Shown here: positions 41,422 through 53,297 of the stretch, in pieces
Position numbering within the stretch: position 1 is the stretch's first letter
How the letters are laid out: every line of letters starts with the position of its first letter
Origin: Pseudomonadota bacterium
Lineage (GTDB): Bacteria > Pseudomonadota > Alphaproteobacteria > Rhizobiales > Rhizobiaceae
Reading direction: 5' to 3'
Assembly: GCA_023444445.1 (NCBI GenBank)
Contig: JAEXMK010000248.1
Location: forward strand, 1-55,636
Length of the DNA stretch: 55,636 nt
Translations under genes and position numbers: made by a program
The notes under the pieces: model-generated
Seen by the model: only the letters and a program-made list of their open reading frames with translations
Told to the model about the DNA's origin: nothing
The model's database searches: none

Positions 41422-42324
41422 TCAAAGAGAACCGGCCTCGGCCGAACCCGCCTGCGAAAGCATCCAGTCGATGAGTGTCACAAGATCGGGATTATCGAGC
41501 ATGCGCCGCGGATAGACGAGGAAATAGGCTAGCGTGCTGGCCATGTCCTTGCCAAAGGGTGCAATCAATGCGCCCTCCGCAAGTTCGCGGGAAACGAGGG
41601 AGCGCCGTGTCAGCGCAATGCCGTGTCCGGCCTTGGCCGCATCCAGCGCGCCGTTACTGTCGATGAAGACGGTGCCACGGGAAGCGTCGACTTCGGATGC
41701 GCCGGCCGCCTCCAGCCAGCGCCGCCATTCGTTGCGATTTTCATCATGCAGCAGCGGCACGGATTTCAGGTCTCCCGCCTCCTGAAGCGGTCCGTATTTC
41801 TCAAGAAGCTGAGGCGAGCAGACCGGCAGTGTGCTGTCATCGATGAAACGGATGCTCTCTAGCCCTTCATAACGTCCAAAACCATGCCGCACCGCCAGAT
41901 CGACATCGTCCCGCGAAAAATCCACCAGACGGTTCGTGACGCTGATACGGACATCCACATGCGGGTGTTGCTGCTGGAAAGAGGGCAATCGCGGCATCAG
42001 CCACTGCACGGCGAAGGTGGGCGTGCAACTGAGTGTCAGAACCGTGATTTCCGAGCGCGCCGTCAATTCTGCAGTCGCCTCGCGCATCATCCGAAAGGCG
42101 GTGCGAAGCGCGCCGTAATAACGCTCTCCTTCCCGCGTCAGTTGAATGCTGCGCGGCTTGCGCAGGAAGAGCTGCACACCAAGCCGTGCCTCCAGCTCCC
42201 GAATCTGCAGGCTGACCGCACCGGGCGTGACATTCAGCTCGTTGGAGGCGAGCGTGACACTGCGATACCGCGCCGCGGCCTCAAAGGCCTGCAACCCTTT
42301 CAGAGATGGAAGCTCTGCGATCAT
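41422..42324 (-). CDS. LysR-family regulator (GcvA-like)
   Basis: A 300-residue LysR-type regulator. The N-terminal winged helix-turn-helix LPSLKGLQAFEAAARYRSVTLASNELNVTPGAVSLQIRELEARLG fits the GcvA subgroup, and a periplasmic-binding-like effector domain follows (about 90-290). It diverges from an EamA exporter gene across 198 bases, and by the usual LysR pattern probably controls it and itself. The effector is unknown. Confidence 0.9.
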   Translation of the reverse strand: MIAELPSLKGLQAFEAAARYRSVTLASNELNVTPGAVSLQIRELEARLGVQLFLRKPRSIQLTREGERYYGALRTAFRMMREATAELTARSEITVLTLSCTPTFAVQWLMPRLPSFQQQHPHVDVRISVTNRLVDFSRDDVDLAVRHGFGRYEGLESIRFIDDSTLPVCSPQLLEKYGPLQEAGDLKSVPLLHDENRNEWRRWLEAAGASEVDASRGTVFIDSNGALDAAKAGHGIALTRRSLVSRELAEGALIAPFGKDMASTLAYFLVYPRRMLDNPDLVTLIDWMLSQAGSAEAGSL

Positions 42325-42522
42325 GGTTTAGCTCAGCTCAATTATCAGACGAGAAACTATCGTTTGAAAACACCATAAATCAGAGAGTAAATGGACGCAA
42401 CAAGACGTGCAAAACCTCACCTGACTTGGAATACTGGATTGAGGTAAACTCAACCGATATCGGGTGGATGGCGGCAACTGCGTCTGCAACTATATCAATA
42501 TTCATGCTCCCGGGAGACGAAG

Positions 42523-43452
42523 ATGGCGATACAGAAACAGATGGATGCCCGCGAGTGGGCGATGCTCATAGCGCTCTCGCTGCTGTGGGGCGGATCGTTC
42601 TTTTTCATCGGCGTCGCCGTCAAGGAGCTGCCGCCCGTCACCATCGTCACGCTGCGGGTCACGTTTGCAGCCACCGCACTTCTGATCGTCTGCCGCCTCA
42701 TGGGGCTTTGCCTGCCCAGGGAATGGACGATATGGCGCGCCTTTTTTGGCATGGGCCTGCTCAATAACATCATCCCCTTCTGCCTGATCGTCTGGGGCCA
42801 GACCCAGATCGCCAGCGGGCTTGCCTCGATCCTAAACGCCACCACGCCGCTCTTCACCGTCATCGTCGCCCATTTTCTGACCGCCGACGAGAAGATGACC
42901 GGCAACAAGCTGACCGGGGTCGTGATCGGCTTTGCCGGCGTGGCGACCATGATCGGCCCGGCGGCCTTTGGCGGATCATCCGGTCTGTGGGGCCAGATCG
43001 CCATTCTCGGCGCGGCCATCTCCTATTCCTTCGCGGGCATATTCGGCCGCCGTTTCAAGGCCATGGGTGTACCGCCGCTGATGACCGCCACCGGGCAAAT
43101 ATCCTCATCGACGCTGATGCTGATCCCCGCCGCACTCCTCATCGACAAGCCATGGACACTCGCCATGCCAAGCCTTGGCACCTGGGGCGCGCTGATCGGC
43201 ATTGCGCTATTATCCACCGCGCTCGCCTATCTCATCTTCTTCCGCATTCTCGCCAGCGCCGGCGCCACCAACCTCGCGCTCGTCACCTTCCTCATCCCGG
43301 TCAGCGCCATTTTGCTCGGCTCGCTCATTCTCGGTGAGCAGCTGGAAATGAAGCACTTCGCCGGCATGGCGATGATTGCCGCCGGACTTGCGGCGATTGA
43401 TGGCAGACTACCGGCGAAACTCCGAAGCCTGGTGCGCAATGCGCCCGCTTGA
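42523..43452 (+). CDS. EamA-family (DMT) transporter
   Basis: A 309-residue membrane protein of the drug/metabolite transporter superfamily with ten predicted helices in two EamA repeats. WAMLIALSLLWGGSFFFIGVAVKELPP begins the first and LGAAISYSFAGIFGRRF the second. ATG 42523 follows GGGAGACGAAG. A divergent LysR gene likely regulates it. Such exporters move amino acids, nucleobases or drugs; the substrate is not evident. Confidence 0.9.
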   Translation: MAIQKQMDAREWAMLIALSLLWGGSFFFIGVAVKELPPVTIVTLRVTFAATALLIVCRLMGLCLPREWTIWRAFFGMGLLNNIIPFCLIVWGQTQIASGLASILNATTPLFTVIVAHFLTADEKMTGNKLTGVVIGFAGVATMIGPAAFGGSSGLWGQIAILGAAISYSFAGIFGRRFKAMGVPPLMTATGQISSSTLMLIPAALLIDKPWTLAMPSLGTWGALIGIALLSTALAYLIFFRILASAGATNLALVTFLIPVSAILLGSLILGEQLEMKHFAGMAMIAAGLAAIDGRLPAKLRSLVRNAPA

Positions 43453-43646
43453 CAGGAACACGGGGCAAAAGCATTCTGCGCGCATGATCGCAACAAAACA
43501 GAACATCATCCGTCGCTATACCATGACCGGCCATTCGGCAGGGGAAGGTATGTCGTCGCGGTAAGCGATCCATTTCCACCCTGCCAGTTAGAGCAGGGTT
43601 CGGACACCTGCTCCACACACGCCCCAATGCGCCGAAGGAGACAGGC

Positions 43647-44179
43647 ATGCAGACTGTAAAAATCGCCGACAATGAAGATAAACCGTTCCAGCTAAGCGAC
43701 GTTGTCCTGCGCGCTACTCGTTTGGACGATGCCGAAGCTTTGACGACCTGTTCAACCTGCCGGGAGTTCGTTACGGCACCCTTCGTCAGCCGTTTCAGTC
43801 ACTTGAAAAAACACGACAAGCGCTGGAAAATCGCGGTCCGTCCGATATTTCCATCATCGGCGAATGGCGTGGAAAGATCGTTGCAAATGCGGGGCTGCGT
43901 CGCAGGGCGGGGAGGCAATCGCATGTGGCCGATCTGGCGATCAGTGTTCATGACGGCTTTGCCGGCAAGGGAGTGGGATCGTATATCCTCGCGGCGCTGA
44001 TCGACACGGCCGACAACTGGCACGATATCCGTCGCATTGAATTGAATGTCTTCACCGACAATCTCGCAGCGATCAGGCTCTACGAAAAATTCGGTTTCGA
44101 ACACGAAGGCACCTTACGCAACGACGCCTATCGAGATGGAAAATACGTTGACGCCCATGTCATGGCGCGACTTCGCTAA
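43647..44179 (+). pseudogene. GNAT acetyltransferase with a frameshift
   Basis: The first 33 residues (MQTVKIADNEDKPFQLSDVVLRATRLDDAEAL) are in one frame. From 43742 the family continues in another: DDLFNLPGVRYGTLRQPF, then IGEWRGKIVANAGLRRRAG, the acetyl-CoA motif GKGVGSYILAAL and the end RIELNVFTDNLAAIRLYEKFGFEHEG. One base seems to be missing after gaagcttt at 43735-43742. The intact product would be about 177 residues. Codon use is normal and the rest of the gene is well preserved, so the break is recent or a sequencing error. Confidence 0.85.
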
Positions 44180-44184
44180 GTTGG

Positions 44185-45078
44185 TCAGCCGTTCAGATGA
44201 TCTTCAAACACTTCCCGAATGGTCCGCCGCGACCATTCGGCCATTTTTTCGTTCCGCCCGCGCTCGGCATCCAGCACGATCAGCGCCTTCCATAATGCCC
44301 AGCCACGCCCGCGCTGCCATGTCGCCTCGTCCAGATCCAGCGCCCGGCGAAAAACAGCCCGGCTTTGCGCGTCGAGCACATTCCACGCAAGAATGAGATC
44401 GGACGATGGATCGCCAACGCCGGAACTGCCGAAATCAATGACCGCCGAAAGGTGCCCGTCCCTCACCAGCAGATTGCCCTCGGCAATATCGCCGTGCACC
44501 CACACGCCCTGCCCCTGCCAGCGGCTTGAAAGGGCAAGCTGCCATATCTGAATGGTCAACGCCTGATCCACCTCATCGGCAAGCCGCATCGCAGACGCCC
44601 TTGCCTCGCGATCATAGACAGCGAGCGATCCGCCACGATGGAAATTATGCGCACCAGCAGGCGGCCCACCTGAAGTGTCAATGTTATGCAAGGCCTTCAA
44701 AAATGCCGCAACATCAACGGCGATGACCGAAAGATCGACGCTGCCCAGAAGCCCGGCGAGAGGCTCGCCATCAAGCCAGTGATAGACGGACCAGCAGAAC
44801 GGATAATCCCCTCCCGGTTGCCCGAGCGCCAATGGCGCAGGAATCGGAACCGGCAGCAGCGGCGCAAGCACCGGCAACCACCGGTGCTCCTTTTCCACCT
44901 GCGCCACATAACGGGCGGCGCTCGGCATGCGGATCAACATGTCATCACCGAGACGAAAACTGCGATTGTCCCAGCCGCTCAGCTCGACCGGGCGAATATC
45001 GAGCGCCGCCCATTCCGGAAACTGGTTGGCGATAAGCCCCCGGGCCTGCTCTACGCTGACGACAATGCGATCATCCAT
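44185..45078 (-). CDS. Aminoglycoside phosphotransferase (APH) family protein
   Basis: A 297-residue kinase-like protein of the APH family. The Brenner-type catalytic loop HGDIAEGNLLV and the metal-binding VIDFGSSGVGDPSSDL are intact. The ATP-binding N-lobe begins at ELSGWDNRSFRLGDDMLIRMPS. I chose ATG 45078, which has GGGAG eight bases upstream. Many such chromosomal proteins phosphorylate small molecules such as homoserine, hydroxyproline or drugs; resistance cannot be claimed. It is downstream of ligA on the same strand and converges on the frameshifted GNAT gene. Confidence 0.88.
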   Translation of the reverse strand: MDDRIVVSVEQARGLIANQFPEWAALDIRPVELSGWDNRSFRLGDDMLIRMPSAARYVAQVEKEHRWLPVLAPLLPVPIPAPLALGQPGGDYPFCWSVYHWLDGEPLAGLLGSVDLSVIAVDVAAFLKALHNIDTSGGPPAGAHNFHRGGSLAVYDREARASAMRLADEVDQALTIQIWQLALSSRWQGQGVWVHGDIAEGNLLVRDGHLSAVIDFGSSGVGDPSSDLILAWNVLDAQSRAVFRRALDLDEATWQRGRGWALWKALIVLDAERGRNEKMAEWSRRTIREVFEDHLNG

Positions 45079-45142
45079 GCTGTCCACTCCCATCCAGGCG
45101 CAAAGCTCTAGCGAACGTGAACAACATGGCAGTGACAACGCC

Positions 45143-47335
<2,193 letters not shown>

Positions 47336-47431
47336 TTACCGAACGCTTTTAGCCGAAATAACAAACATTAAAAACAGTTTTGCCGCTGGACTCACAAGCC
47401 GAATCCGCTTGTGTAACGCAGCGGGCAGCCG

Positions 47432-49105
47432 TCAGTCCTTGGCCGCCAGCAGGCGAGCCGCCGCCGCCCTCGCCTCGTCCGTCACCGAGGCACCAGCAAG
47501 CATGCGGGCAATTTCTTCGGTGCGGTGGTTCGGCTCCATGGTGGCGACGCGCGTGGCAATGCGCTCACTGCCGTCGCCCAATGGGCCTTTGGAAATAAGG
47601 AGATGGGTTGCTGCCCGCGCTGCCACCTGCGGCGCATGGGTGACGGACAGAACCTGCACGGTTTTGGACAGGCGGCGCAGCCGCTGGCCGATCGCATCTG
47701 CCACGGCGCCGCCGACGCCCGTGTCTATTTCATCGAAGACCAGCGTCGGCGCCGAACCGCGATCCGCCAGCGCCACTTTCAGGGCCAGCAGGAAGCGGGA
47801 TAGTTCGCCGCCCGATGCCACTTTCATGATCGGGCCGGGGCGTGTGCCCGGATTGGTCTGGACGTGGAATTCCACCGTGTCGATGCCTTCGGCCGTTGCC
47901 TGCTCGGTATCGGACGTCACCTCGACGGTAAACCGCGCCCGTTCCAGTTTCAGCGCCGGAAGTTCGGCCATGACCGCATTCGATAGAGCCTCCGCGGCAT
48001 TGCGGCGCTTTTCGGAAAGCGACTGCGCAGCACGGTCAAAATCAGCCTTCACGACGCCGAGATTAGCCTCGAGCTTGCCGAGCTTTTCTTCACCTGCATC
48101 AAGATCGGCAAGATCGGCCACCATCTTTTCGGCAAGCGCCGGCAGATCAGGCACGGCAACATTATATTTGCGGCCGGCGGCACGCAGGGCGAACAACCGT
48201 TCTTCCACCCGCTCCAGCTCACGCGGGTCAAATTCGGTGCGGCGCAACGCCGCCTCCACTTCCATCTGCGCATTGGAAAGGTTGTCCAGCGCGGCATCCA
48301 GCAATTGTACGGTATCTTCCAGCAATCCCGGTGCTTCGTGGCTCTTGCGCTCCAGACGCCGCATCATCGACGCGATGACCGGCACGGGCGAAGCGTTGCC
48401 GTTCAGAAACTCGCTGGCTTCGGCAATATCGCCGGCGATGCGCTCGGATTTCTGCATCACCGCACGGCGCTCGGCCAATTCATCCTCTTCACCATCACGC
48501 GGCAAGAGCGTTTCCAGCTCCTCGACGGAAGACCGCAGATAATCCGCCTCGCGTGCCGCCGCCTCCACCTTGGCCCGGTGGGTCTTCAGGGCGCGCTCCG
48601 CATCCTTCCAGGTTCGGTAGAGCCCCTGAACGCTGCGCGCCTCATCGCTCAACCCGGCAAAGGCATCAAGCAATGTGCGGTGAGCGTCGGTATCGACAAG
48701 CGCGCGGTCGTCATGCTGGCCATGAATTTCGACCAGCATCTGTCCAAGCTGGCGCATCATCTGCACGCTCACGGCCTGATCGTTGACATAGGCCTTGGTT
48801 CGCCCGTCAGCGGACTGCACCCGACGAAAAATCAGGTCGCCATCATCATCAAGGCCGTTTTCGCGCAGGAGAAGCCGCGTCGGGTGATCGTGCGGGACTT
48901 CGAAAGTGGCGGTAACCTGCCCCTTCTCTTCCCCGTGGCGCACGAGACCGCCATCGCCGCGGCCACCAAGCGCCAGCGAGAGACTATCGAGAAGAATGGA
49001 TTTGCCGGCACCCGTTTCGCCCGTCAATACAGAAAGGCCCGCCTCGAAACTGAGGTCGAGCCTTTCTATCAGGACTATATCGCGTATCGAGAGCTGGACC
49101 AGCAT
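47432..49105 (-). CDS. recN: DNA repair protein RecN
   Basis: RecN is an SMC-like ATPase that gathers DNA ends in double-strand break repair. The 557 residues carry Walker A GETGAGKS (29-36), a central coiled coil (about 150-380), the signature ASGGELSRF and Walker B TLVFDEIDTGVGG. It starts 15 bases downstream of bamD, a conserved alphaproteobacterial pairing. The family is SOS-regulated in many bacteria, but I saw no LexA box immediately upstream. Confidence 0.96.
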   Translation of the reverse strand: MLVQLSIRDIVLIERLDLSFEAGLSVLTGETGAGKSILLDSLSLALGGRGDGGLVRHGEEKGQVTATFEVPHDHPTRLLLRENGLDDDGDLIFRRVQSADGRTKAYVNDQAVSVQMMRQLGQMLVEIHGQHDDRALVDTDAHRTLLDAFAGLSDEARSVQGLYRTWKDAERALKTHRAKVEAAAREADYLRSSVEELETLLPRDGEEDELAERRAVMQKSERIAGDIAEASEFLNGNASPVPVIASMMRRLERKSHEAPGLLEDTVQLLDAALDNLSNAQMEVEAALRRTEFDPRELERVEERLFALRAAGRKYNVAVPDLPALAEKMVADLADLDAGEEKLGKLEANLGVVKADFDRAAQSLSEKRRNAAEALSNAVMAELPALKLERARFTVEVTSDTEQATAEGIDTVEFHVQTNPGTRPGPIMKVASGGELSRFLLALKVALADRGSAPTLVFDEIDTGVGGAVADAIGQRLRRLSKTVQVLSVTHAPQVAARAATHLLISKGPLGDGSERIATRVATMEPNHRTEEIARMLAGASVTDEARAAAARLLAAKD

Positions 49106-49120
49106 GGCCTATGCCCCGTC

Positions 49121-49987
49121 TCAGGCGCCGATGAGCTTCTTGCCGGCGCGCGAAATCCAGGACCCCTTGTTTTCACGCGGCTCCAGGCCCTGGCCCTTCA
49201 GCAGCTTGTAAGAATCCGAATACCATTGGCTGTCAGGATAGTTGTTGCCGAGAACGGCAGCCGCAGTCTGCGCTTCGTCCACAAGACCCATCGCGTAATA
49301 GGCTTCCGTCAGACGCGCCAGCGCTTCTTCGATCTGGTTGGTATTCTGGTACTGCTCGACCACGATTCGGAAACGCGAAACAGCCGCAAGATATTCCTTG
49401 CGCTCAAGGTAATAACGGCCGACCTGCATTTCGCGACCGGCGAGCTGGTCGCGGGCAAAACGGATCTTGGCCTGTGCGTCGGGGACATATTCCGAAGACG
49501 GATAGTCGGTCACGACCTTGTTCATCGCTTCGATCGTACGCTGCGCGGCGCGCTGATCCTGCGTGACGTCGGAAATCTGCTTCGAATAGGCAAGGCCGAT
49601 CATGTACTGGACGTAAGCGGCATCCTTGGAGCGCGGATATTGCCGCAGGAAACGGCTGCCAGCCGTGATGGCTACATCGTTCTTGTTGGTGCGCGTGGCG
49701 ATGAACGTCTGCATGACAAGCGCCTTCTGGCCCCATTCGGTGAACGGGTACTGCTTGTCGATGGCCTCGAACTTGCGTGAGGCTTCCGTCATATTGCCTT
49801 TGTTCATATTCGCCAGGCCCTGCTTGTACAGAACGTCTGGCGGATCGGTCTCGACGCCGAGCTTGGTAATGTCGATATCCGGATCGGACTGGCAGGCCGT
49901 GACGACGACGCTCGCGCCGACCAACATCAACGAAACGGCGATCCCCCGCATCGTACCCTTCATTGCACCAGACCCTACATGCTTCAT
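49121..49987 (-). CDS. bamD: Outer membrane assembly lipoprotein BamD
   Basis: BamD is the essential TPR lipoprotein of the BAM complex that inserts outer-membrane proteins. A lipoprotein signal ends with a VVTAC lipobox, making Cys32 the acylated residue. Five TPR repeats follow (about 50-255) with YKQGLANMNKGNMTEASRKFEAIDKQYP at the first. The 288-residue length is normal. ATG 49987 or the ATG eight codons further in may be used. It lies downstream of lpxC but behind a terminator, so has its own promoter. Confidence 0.94.
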   Translation of the reverse strand: MKHVGSGAMKGTMRGIAVSLMLVGASVVVTACQSDPDIDITKLGVETDPPDVLYKQGLANMNKGNMTEASRKFEAIDKQYPFTEWGQKALVMQTFIATRTNKNDVAITAGSRFLRQYPRSKDAAYVQYMIGLAYSKQISDVTQDQRAAQRTIEAMNKVVTDYPSSEYVPDAQAKIRFARDQLAGREMQVGRYYLERKEYLAAVSRFRIVVEQYQNTNQIEEALARLTEAYYAMGLVDEAQTAAAVLGNNYPDSQWYSDSYKLLKGQGLEPRENKGSWISRAGKKLIGA

Positions 49988-50163
49988 TCGACAGTTCCCA
50001 CTTCCCGCGCAAATACATAAGCATCGGCTTTGTATTGGCGTTCTAGCCATAAAAGCATCCGCAGGGCAACGCAATGATGACGCATTAACGCATTTTTATG
50101 GCATCGCCCCATGCAATCGCACGATTATCGGGCGATAATATGCAACTTCCTGCCCCGCCTCAC

Positions 50164-50193
50164 GAAAAAGCCGCCCCAGAGGAGCGGCTTTTC
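50164..50193 (-). terminator. Rho-independent terminator after lpxC
   Basis: On the minus strand a nine-base stem (50166-50174 with 50184-50192, aaaagccgc and gcggctttt) is followed by a T run. It is 28 bases past the lpxC stop. Confidence 0.85.
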
Positions 50194-50220
50194 CTGTCAA
50201 TTGATGGCCTGCAAATGAAC

Positions 50221-51180
50221 TTACGCAGACCAGGGTGCGAATTCCGGCATGTTGACCGCAACGAATTCGCGGGCGCGAACCATCTGGTTGCGGGCAGCCG
50301 GTGCTTCAACGATCTCATAGGCCGTACGGTCGCTCAGCAGCGCCTTCAGCGCATTGGCATTGACCTTGTGGCCGCCGCGATACGAACGGTAGCAGCCGAT
50401 GAACTGCGCGCCAGCAAGCGCCAAGTCGCCCACGGCATCCAGCGTCTTGTGGCGGACGAACTCGTCCTTGGCGTAACGCAGGCCTTCCATGTTGATGACG
50501 CTGTTGTCGTCGGAGATGACGACCGAATTCTCAAGCGAGGAACCGAGCGCATAACCGGCGGCCCACAGACGCTCCACGTCCCGCATGAAGCCGAAAGTCC
50601 GGGCACGCGACAGTTCATTCTTGAAGGTCTCTGCCGTCAGGTCGCCCTTCCAGGACTGCCTGCCGATCAGCGGCGTGTCGAAATCAATGTCAACTTCGAA
50701 ACGCGTGCCATCATAGGGACGGAATTCCGCCCATGAAGCACCCGAATCGATGCGCACCGGCTTGGTAACGCGGATGTAACGGCGCTTCACACCGAGATTC
50801 TTGATGCCGACCGATTCGATCGCTTCGATAAAGGGAGCGGAGCTGCCATCCATGATCGGCGCTTCCGGACCGTCGACTTCAACGATGAGGTTGTCGAGGC
50901 CCATGGCGTAGATGGCGGCCATGACGTGCTCGATCGTCGCCACTGACTGGGAGAGCGAACGGCCGAGCACGGTGCACAGATCGGTATTGCCGACATTGGC
51001 CGAAACCGCCTTCAACTCTGTGACGCTGCCATTTTCGTGAAGGCGCTGAAACAAAATGCCCGTCCCAGCTTCTGCGGGCTGGAACGTCATCGAGACCGGA
51101 TTGCCGGAATGCACGCCAATGCCTTTAAGCTGAACAGCATGTGCGATAGTTGTCTGAAATCCGAGCAGTCCGATGGTCAT
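50221..51180 (-). CDS. lpxC: UDP-3-O-acyl-N-acetylglucosamine deacetylase LpxC
   Basis: LpxC catalyses the committed step of lipid A synthesis. The 319-residue zinc enzyme has His85 in TIEHVMAA, and the HKTLDAVGD block supplies the other His and Asp ligands. The catalytic Glu lies in LSQSVATIEH and the tail includes a His in YRGGHKVN. ATG 51180 (MTIGLLGFQTTIA) gives the family N-terminus. It sits between bamD and ftsZ as in the dcw cluster of related bacteria. Confidence 0.97.
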   Translation of the reverse strand: MTIGLLGFQTTIAHAVQLKGIGVHSGNPVSMTFQPAEAGTGILFQRLHENGSVTELKAVSANVGNTDLCTVLGRSLSQSVATIEHVMAAIYAMGLDNLIVEVDGPEAPIMDGSSAPFIEAIESVGIKNLGVKRRYIRVTKPVRIDSGASWAEFRPYDGTRFEVDIDFDTPLIGRQSWKGDLTAETFKNELSRARTFGFMRDVERLWAAGYALGSSLENSVVISDDNSVINMEGLRYAKDEFVRHKTLDAVGDLALAGAQFIGCYRSYRGGHKVNANALKALLSDRTAYEIVEAPAARNQMVRAREFVAVNMPEFAPWSA

Positions 51181-51290
51181 GCGTCTATGCCTTGTTTTGC
51201 AAACCGCGCCGCTTGCGCCAGCGCCGTTCAAAGTTTTCAAGCCGGGTTTTAACGACCGGCGAAGTCAGTCTGTTCCTTTACCCAGCCTCA

Positions 51291-51319
51291 TACATACGCA
51301 CATGTAGGTGCCACGACAA
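51291..51319 (-). promoter_or_regulatory. Possible lpxC promoter
   Basis: On the minus strand TTGTCG (51314-51319) and TATGTA (51291-51296) are 17 bases apart, about 110 bases upstream of the lpxC ATG. The -10 box is moderate. Confidence 0.4.
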
Positions 51320-51393
51320 ATCACTGTTCGTTTCGGATTGTTACATGCACAACCCATTGAAAATACGAATTAATTTAGTGTTAATAACGTAAA

Positions 51394-51428
51394 ATAAACA
51401 AACGCCCGGATCGTGAGATCCGGGCGTC
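51394..51428 (-). terminator. Rho-independent terminator after ftsZ
   Basis: A perfect ten-base stem, cgcccggatc (51403-51412) with gatccgggcg (51417-51426), around a GTGA loop, is followed on the minus strand by a T-rich tail. It is 24 bases past the ftsZ stop and separates ftsZ from lpxC. Confidence 0.9.
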
Positions 51429-51451
51429 TCAAAGGGATTATGGAATCGCCT

Positions 51452-53206
51452 TTAGTTGGACTGGCGACGCAGGAAGGCAGGGATTTCCAGCTGGTCATCA
51501 TCGTGATGGCTGGACGAGGCAGGCGTCGCACGGCCGTGGTCGTCAAGCTGGCCACGACGCGGTGCGTAGAGGCTTGCTTCCGGCGAAAGCGGCGCGCGGC
51601 GCTGCTGCGGGGCCATGCTCGGCGCATCCATCATGTCAGAAGGAACTTCTTCTTCTTCGCGGCGACCAAGCGAGTTGGTGATGCGCTTCAGAAGACCCAT
51701 TGGGCCACGCTCTTCCTGGGCAACAGGCGTAGCGCGATCACGATGATCCATCTCGGCCTTCACGACCGGCGGGAAGTCTTCGACCTTCGGCATGCGCACC
51801 GGCTCGGGCTGGCGGGCAACCGGTGCCGGCTCCTGGTAGATCGGGGCCTGCGGCTGCTGCATGCGCGGTGCCGGAGCGGCAACCTGCTCCGGTGCATGGT
51901 AGACGGGTGCCGGAGCAACCGGAGCCGGAGCGGCCTGCTGAACCGGCTGGGCCGGACGAAGAGCCGCCGGCGCTTCAGCCGGGGAGGATGCGAACAGCTT
52001 GCTCTGCGGACGGAAATCCTGAGACGGCTGCTGGTGAGCGGCAAAACCGAGTTCGCGTTCCATTTCAGCTTCTGCCGAACGGATGGTCTGGGCGATCTGG
52101 TCTACGGTCTTCGGTGCCTGCGATACTGCATGTGCAGGCTGAACTGCGGCCGGAGCGGGAGCAACGGCCGCGGAAGGACGGATAAGCGGCTTGGCGGCAG
52201 CTGCACGCATTTCGGCAACGTTCTGTTCGCCAATGCCGGCAACGCGGTCGATGCCAGTGGCCACGACGGACACGCGGATGAGACCTTCAAGAGCTTCGTC
52301 GAAGGTCGCGCCGAGGATGATGTTCGCATCCGGATCGACTTCTTCGCGGATACGGGTCGCAGCTTCGTCGACTTCGAACAGGGTAAGGTCGCGACCGCCG
52401 GTGATGGAGATCAACAGGCCCTGCGCGCCCTTCATCGACGTTTCGTCGAGCAGCGGGTTGGCAATTGCCGCTTCCGCAGCCTGCATTGCGCGGCCCGGAC
52501 CGGAAGCCTCACCGGTACCCATCATTGCGCGGCCCATTTCGCGCATGACCGAGCGAACGTCAGCGAAGTCGAGGTTGATGAGACCTTCCTTCACCATCAG
52601 ATCGGTAATGCAGGCAACGCCGGAATAGAGAACCTGGTCAGCCATGGCGAAGGCGTCGGCAAAGGTCGTCTTGTCGTTGGCAATGCGGAAAAGGTTCTGA
52701 TTCGGAATGACGATCAGCGTATCGACGGACTTCTGCAGTTCCTCGATGCCCTGTTCGGCAAGACGCATGCGGCGGCCGCCTTCGAAGTGGAAAGGCTTGG
52801 TAACGACGCCGACCGTCAGGATGCCTTTGTTGCGTGCAGCCTGCGCGACGACGGGAGCAGCACCCGTGCCGGTGCCGCCGCCCATGCCGGCGGTGACGAA
52901 GCACATATGCGTGCCGTTCAGGTGATCGATGATCTCATCGATGCATTCTTCAGCGGCAGCGCGGCCGACTTCCGGCTGGGAACCGGCGCCGAGGCCTTCG
53001 GTGACGTTGACGCCGAGCTGAATGACCCGATCTGCCTTCGTCATGGTCAGCGCCTGCGCATCCGTATTGGCGACGACGAAATCGACGCCCTGGAGGCCGG
53101 CCGTGATCATGTTGTTGACAGCGTTACCACCGCCACCGCCGACACCGAAGACGGTGATGCGTGGCTTCAGCTCTGTGATATCAGGCTTCTGCAGCTGTAT
53201 CGTCAT
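51452..53206 (-). CDS. ftsZ: Cell division protein FtsZ
   Basis: FtsZ is the tubulin-like GTPase of the division ring. The 584 residues comprise the GTPase core (about 10-320) with the signature GGGTGTG at 109-115 and NTDAQAL, then a long Pro/Ala/Gln-rich linker (about 320-560). The conserved tail [15 protein letters not shown] binds FtsA and other partners. The long linker is usual for Rhizobiaceae. It follows ftsA after 91 bases and ends at a strong terminator. Confidence 0.98.
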   Translation of the reverse strand: MTIQLQKPDITELKPRITVFGVGGGGGNAVNNMITAGLQGVDFVVANTDAQALTMTKADRVIQLGVNVTEGLGAGSQPEVGRAAAEECIDEIIDHLNGTHMCFVTAGMGGGTGTGAAPVVAQAARNKGILTVGVVTKPFHFEGGRRMRLAEQGIEELQKSVDTLIVIPNQNLFRIANDKTTFADAFAMADQVLYSGVACITDLMVKEGLINLDFADVRSVMREMGRAMMGTGEASGPGRAMQAAEAAIANPLLDETSMKGAQGLLISITGGRDLTLFEVDEAATRIREEVDPDANIILGATFDEALEGLIRVSVVATGIDRVAGIGEQNVAEMRAAAAKPLIRPSAAVAPAPAAVQPAHAVSQAPKTVDQIAQTIRSAEAEMERELGFAAHQQPSQDFRPQSKLFASSPAEAPAALRPAQPVQQAAPAPVAPAPVYHAPEQVAAPAPRMQQPQAPIYQEPAPVARQPEPVRMPKVEDFPPVVKAEMDHRDRATPVAQEERGPMGLLKRITNSLGRREEEEVPSDMMDAPSMAPQQRRAPLSPEASLYAPRRGQLDDHGRATPASSSHHDDDQLEIPAFLRRQSN

Positions 53207-53297
53207 TTTAACATTCCTTCTTTCTCTGGCCGCATCGCCCCGCTGGCCGATTCTTGAAACTCAACTCTGAACCCCCCGGCTTGCGCCCCGAGGCTAC

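Noticed and set aside
48305..49780. 491-residue plus-strand frame opposite recN and bamD
   Set aside because: It spans two real genes on the other strand and has no recognisable domain.
51413..53257. 614-residue plus-strand frame opposite ftsZ
   Set aside because: It covers exactly the ftsZ gene in the antisense direction and is Arg/Gly-rich without motifs.
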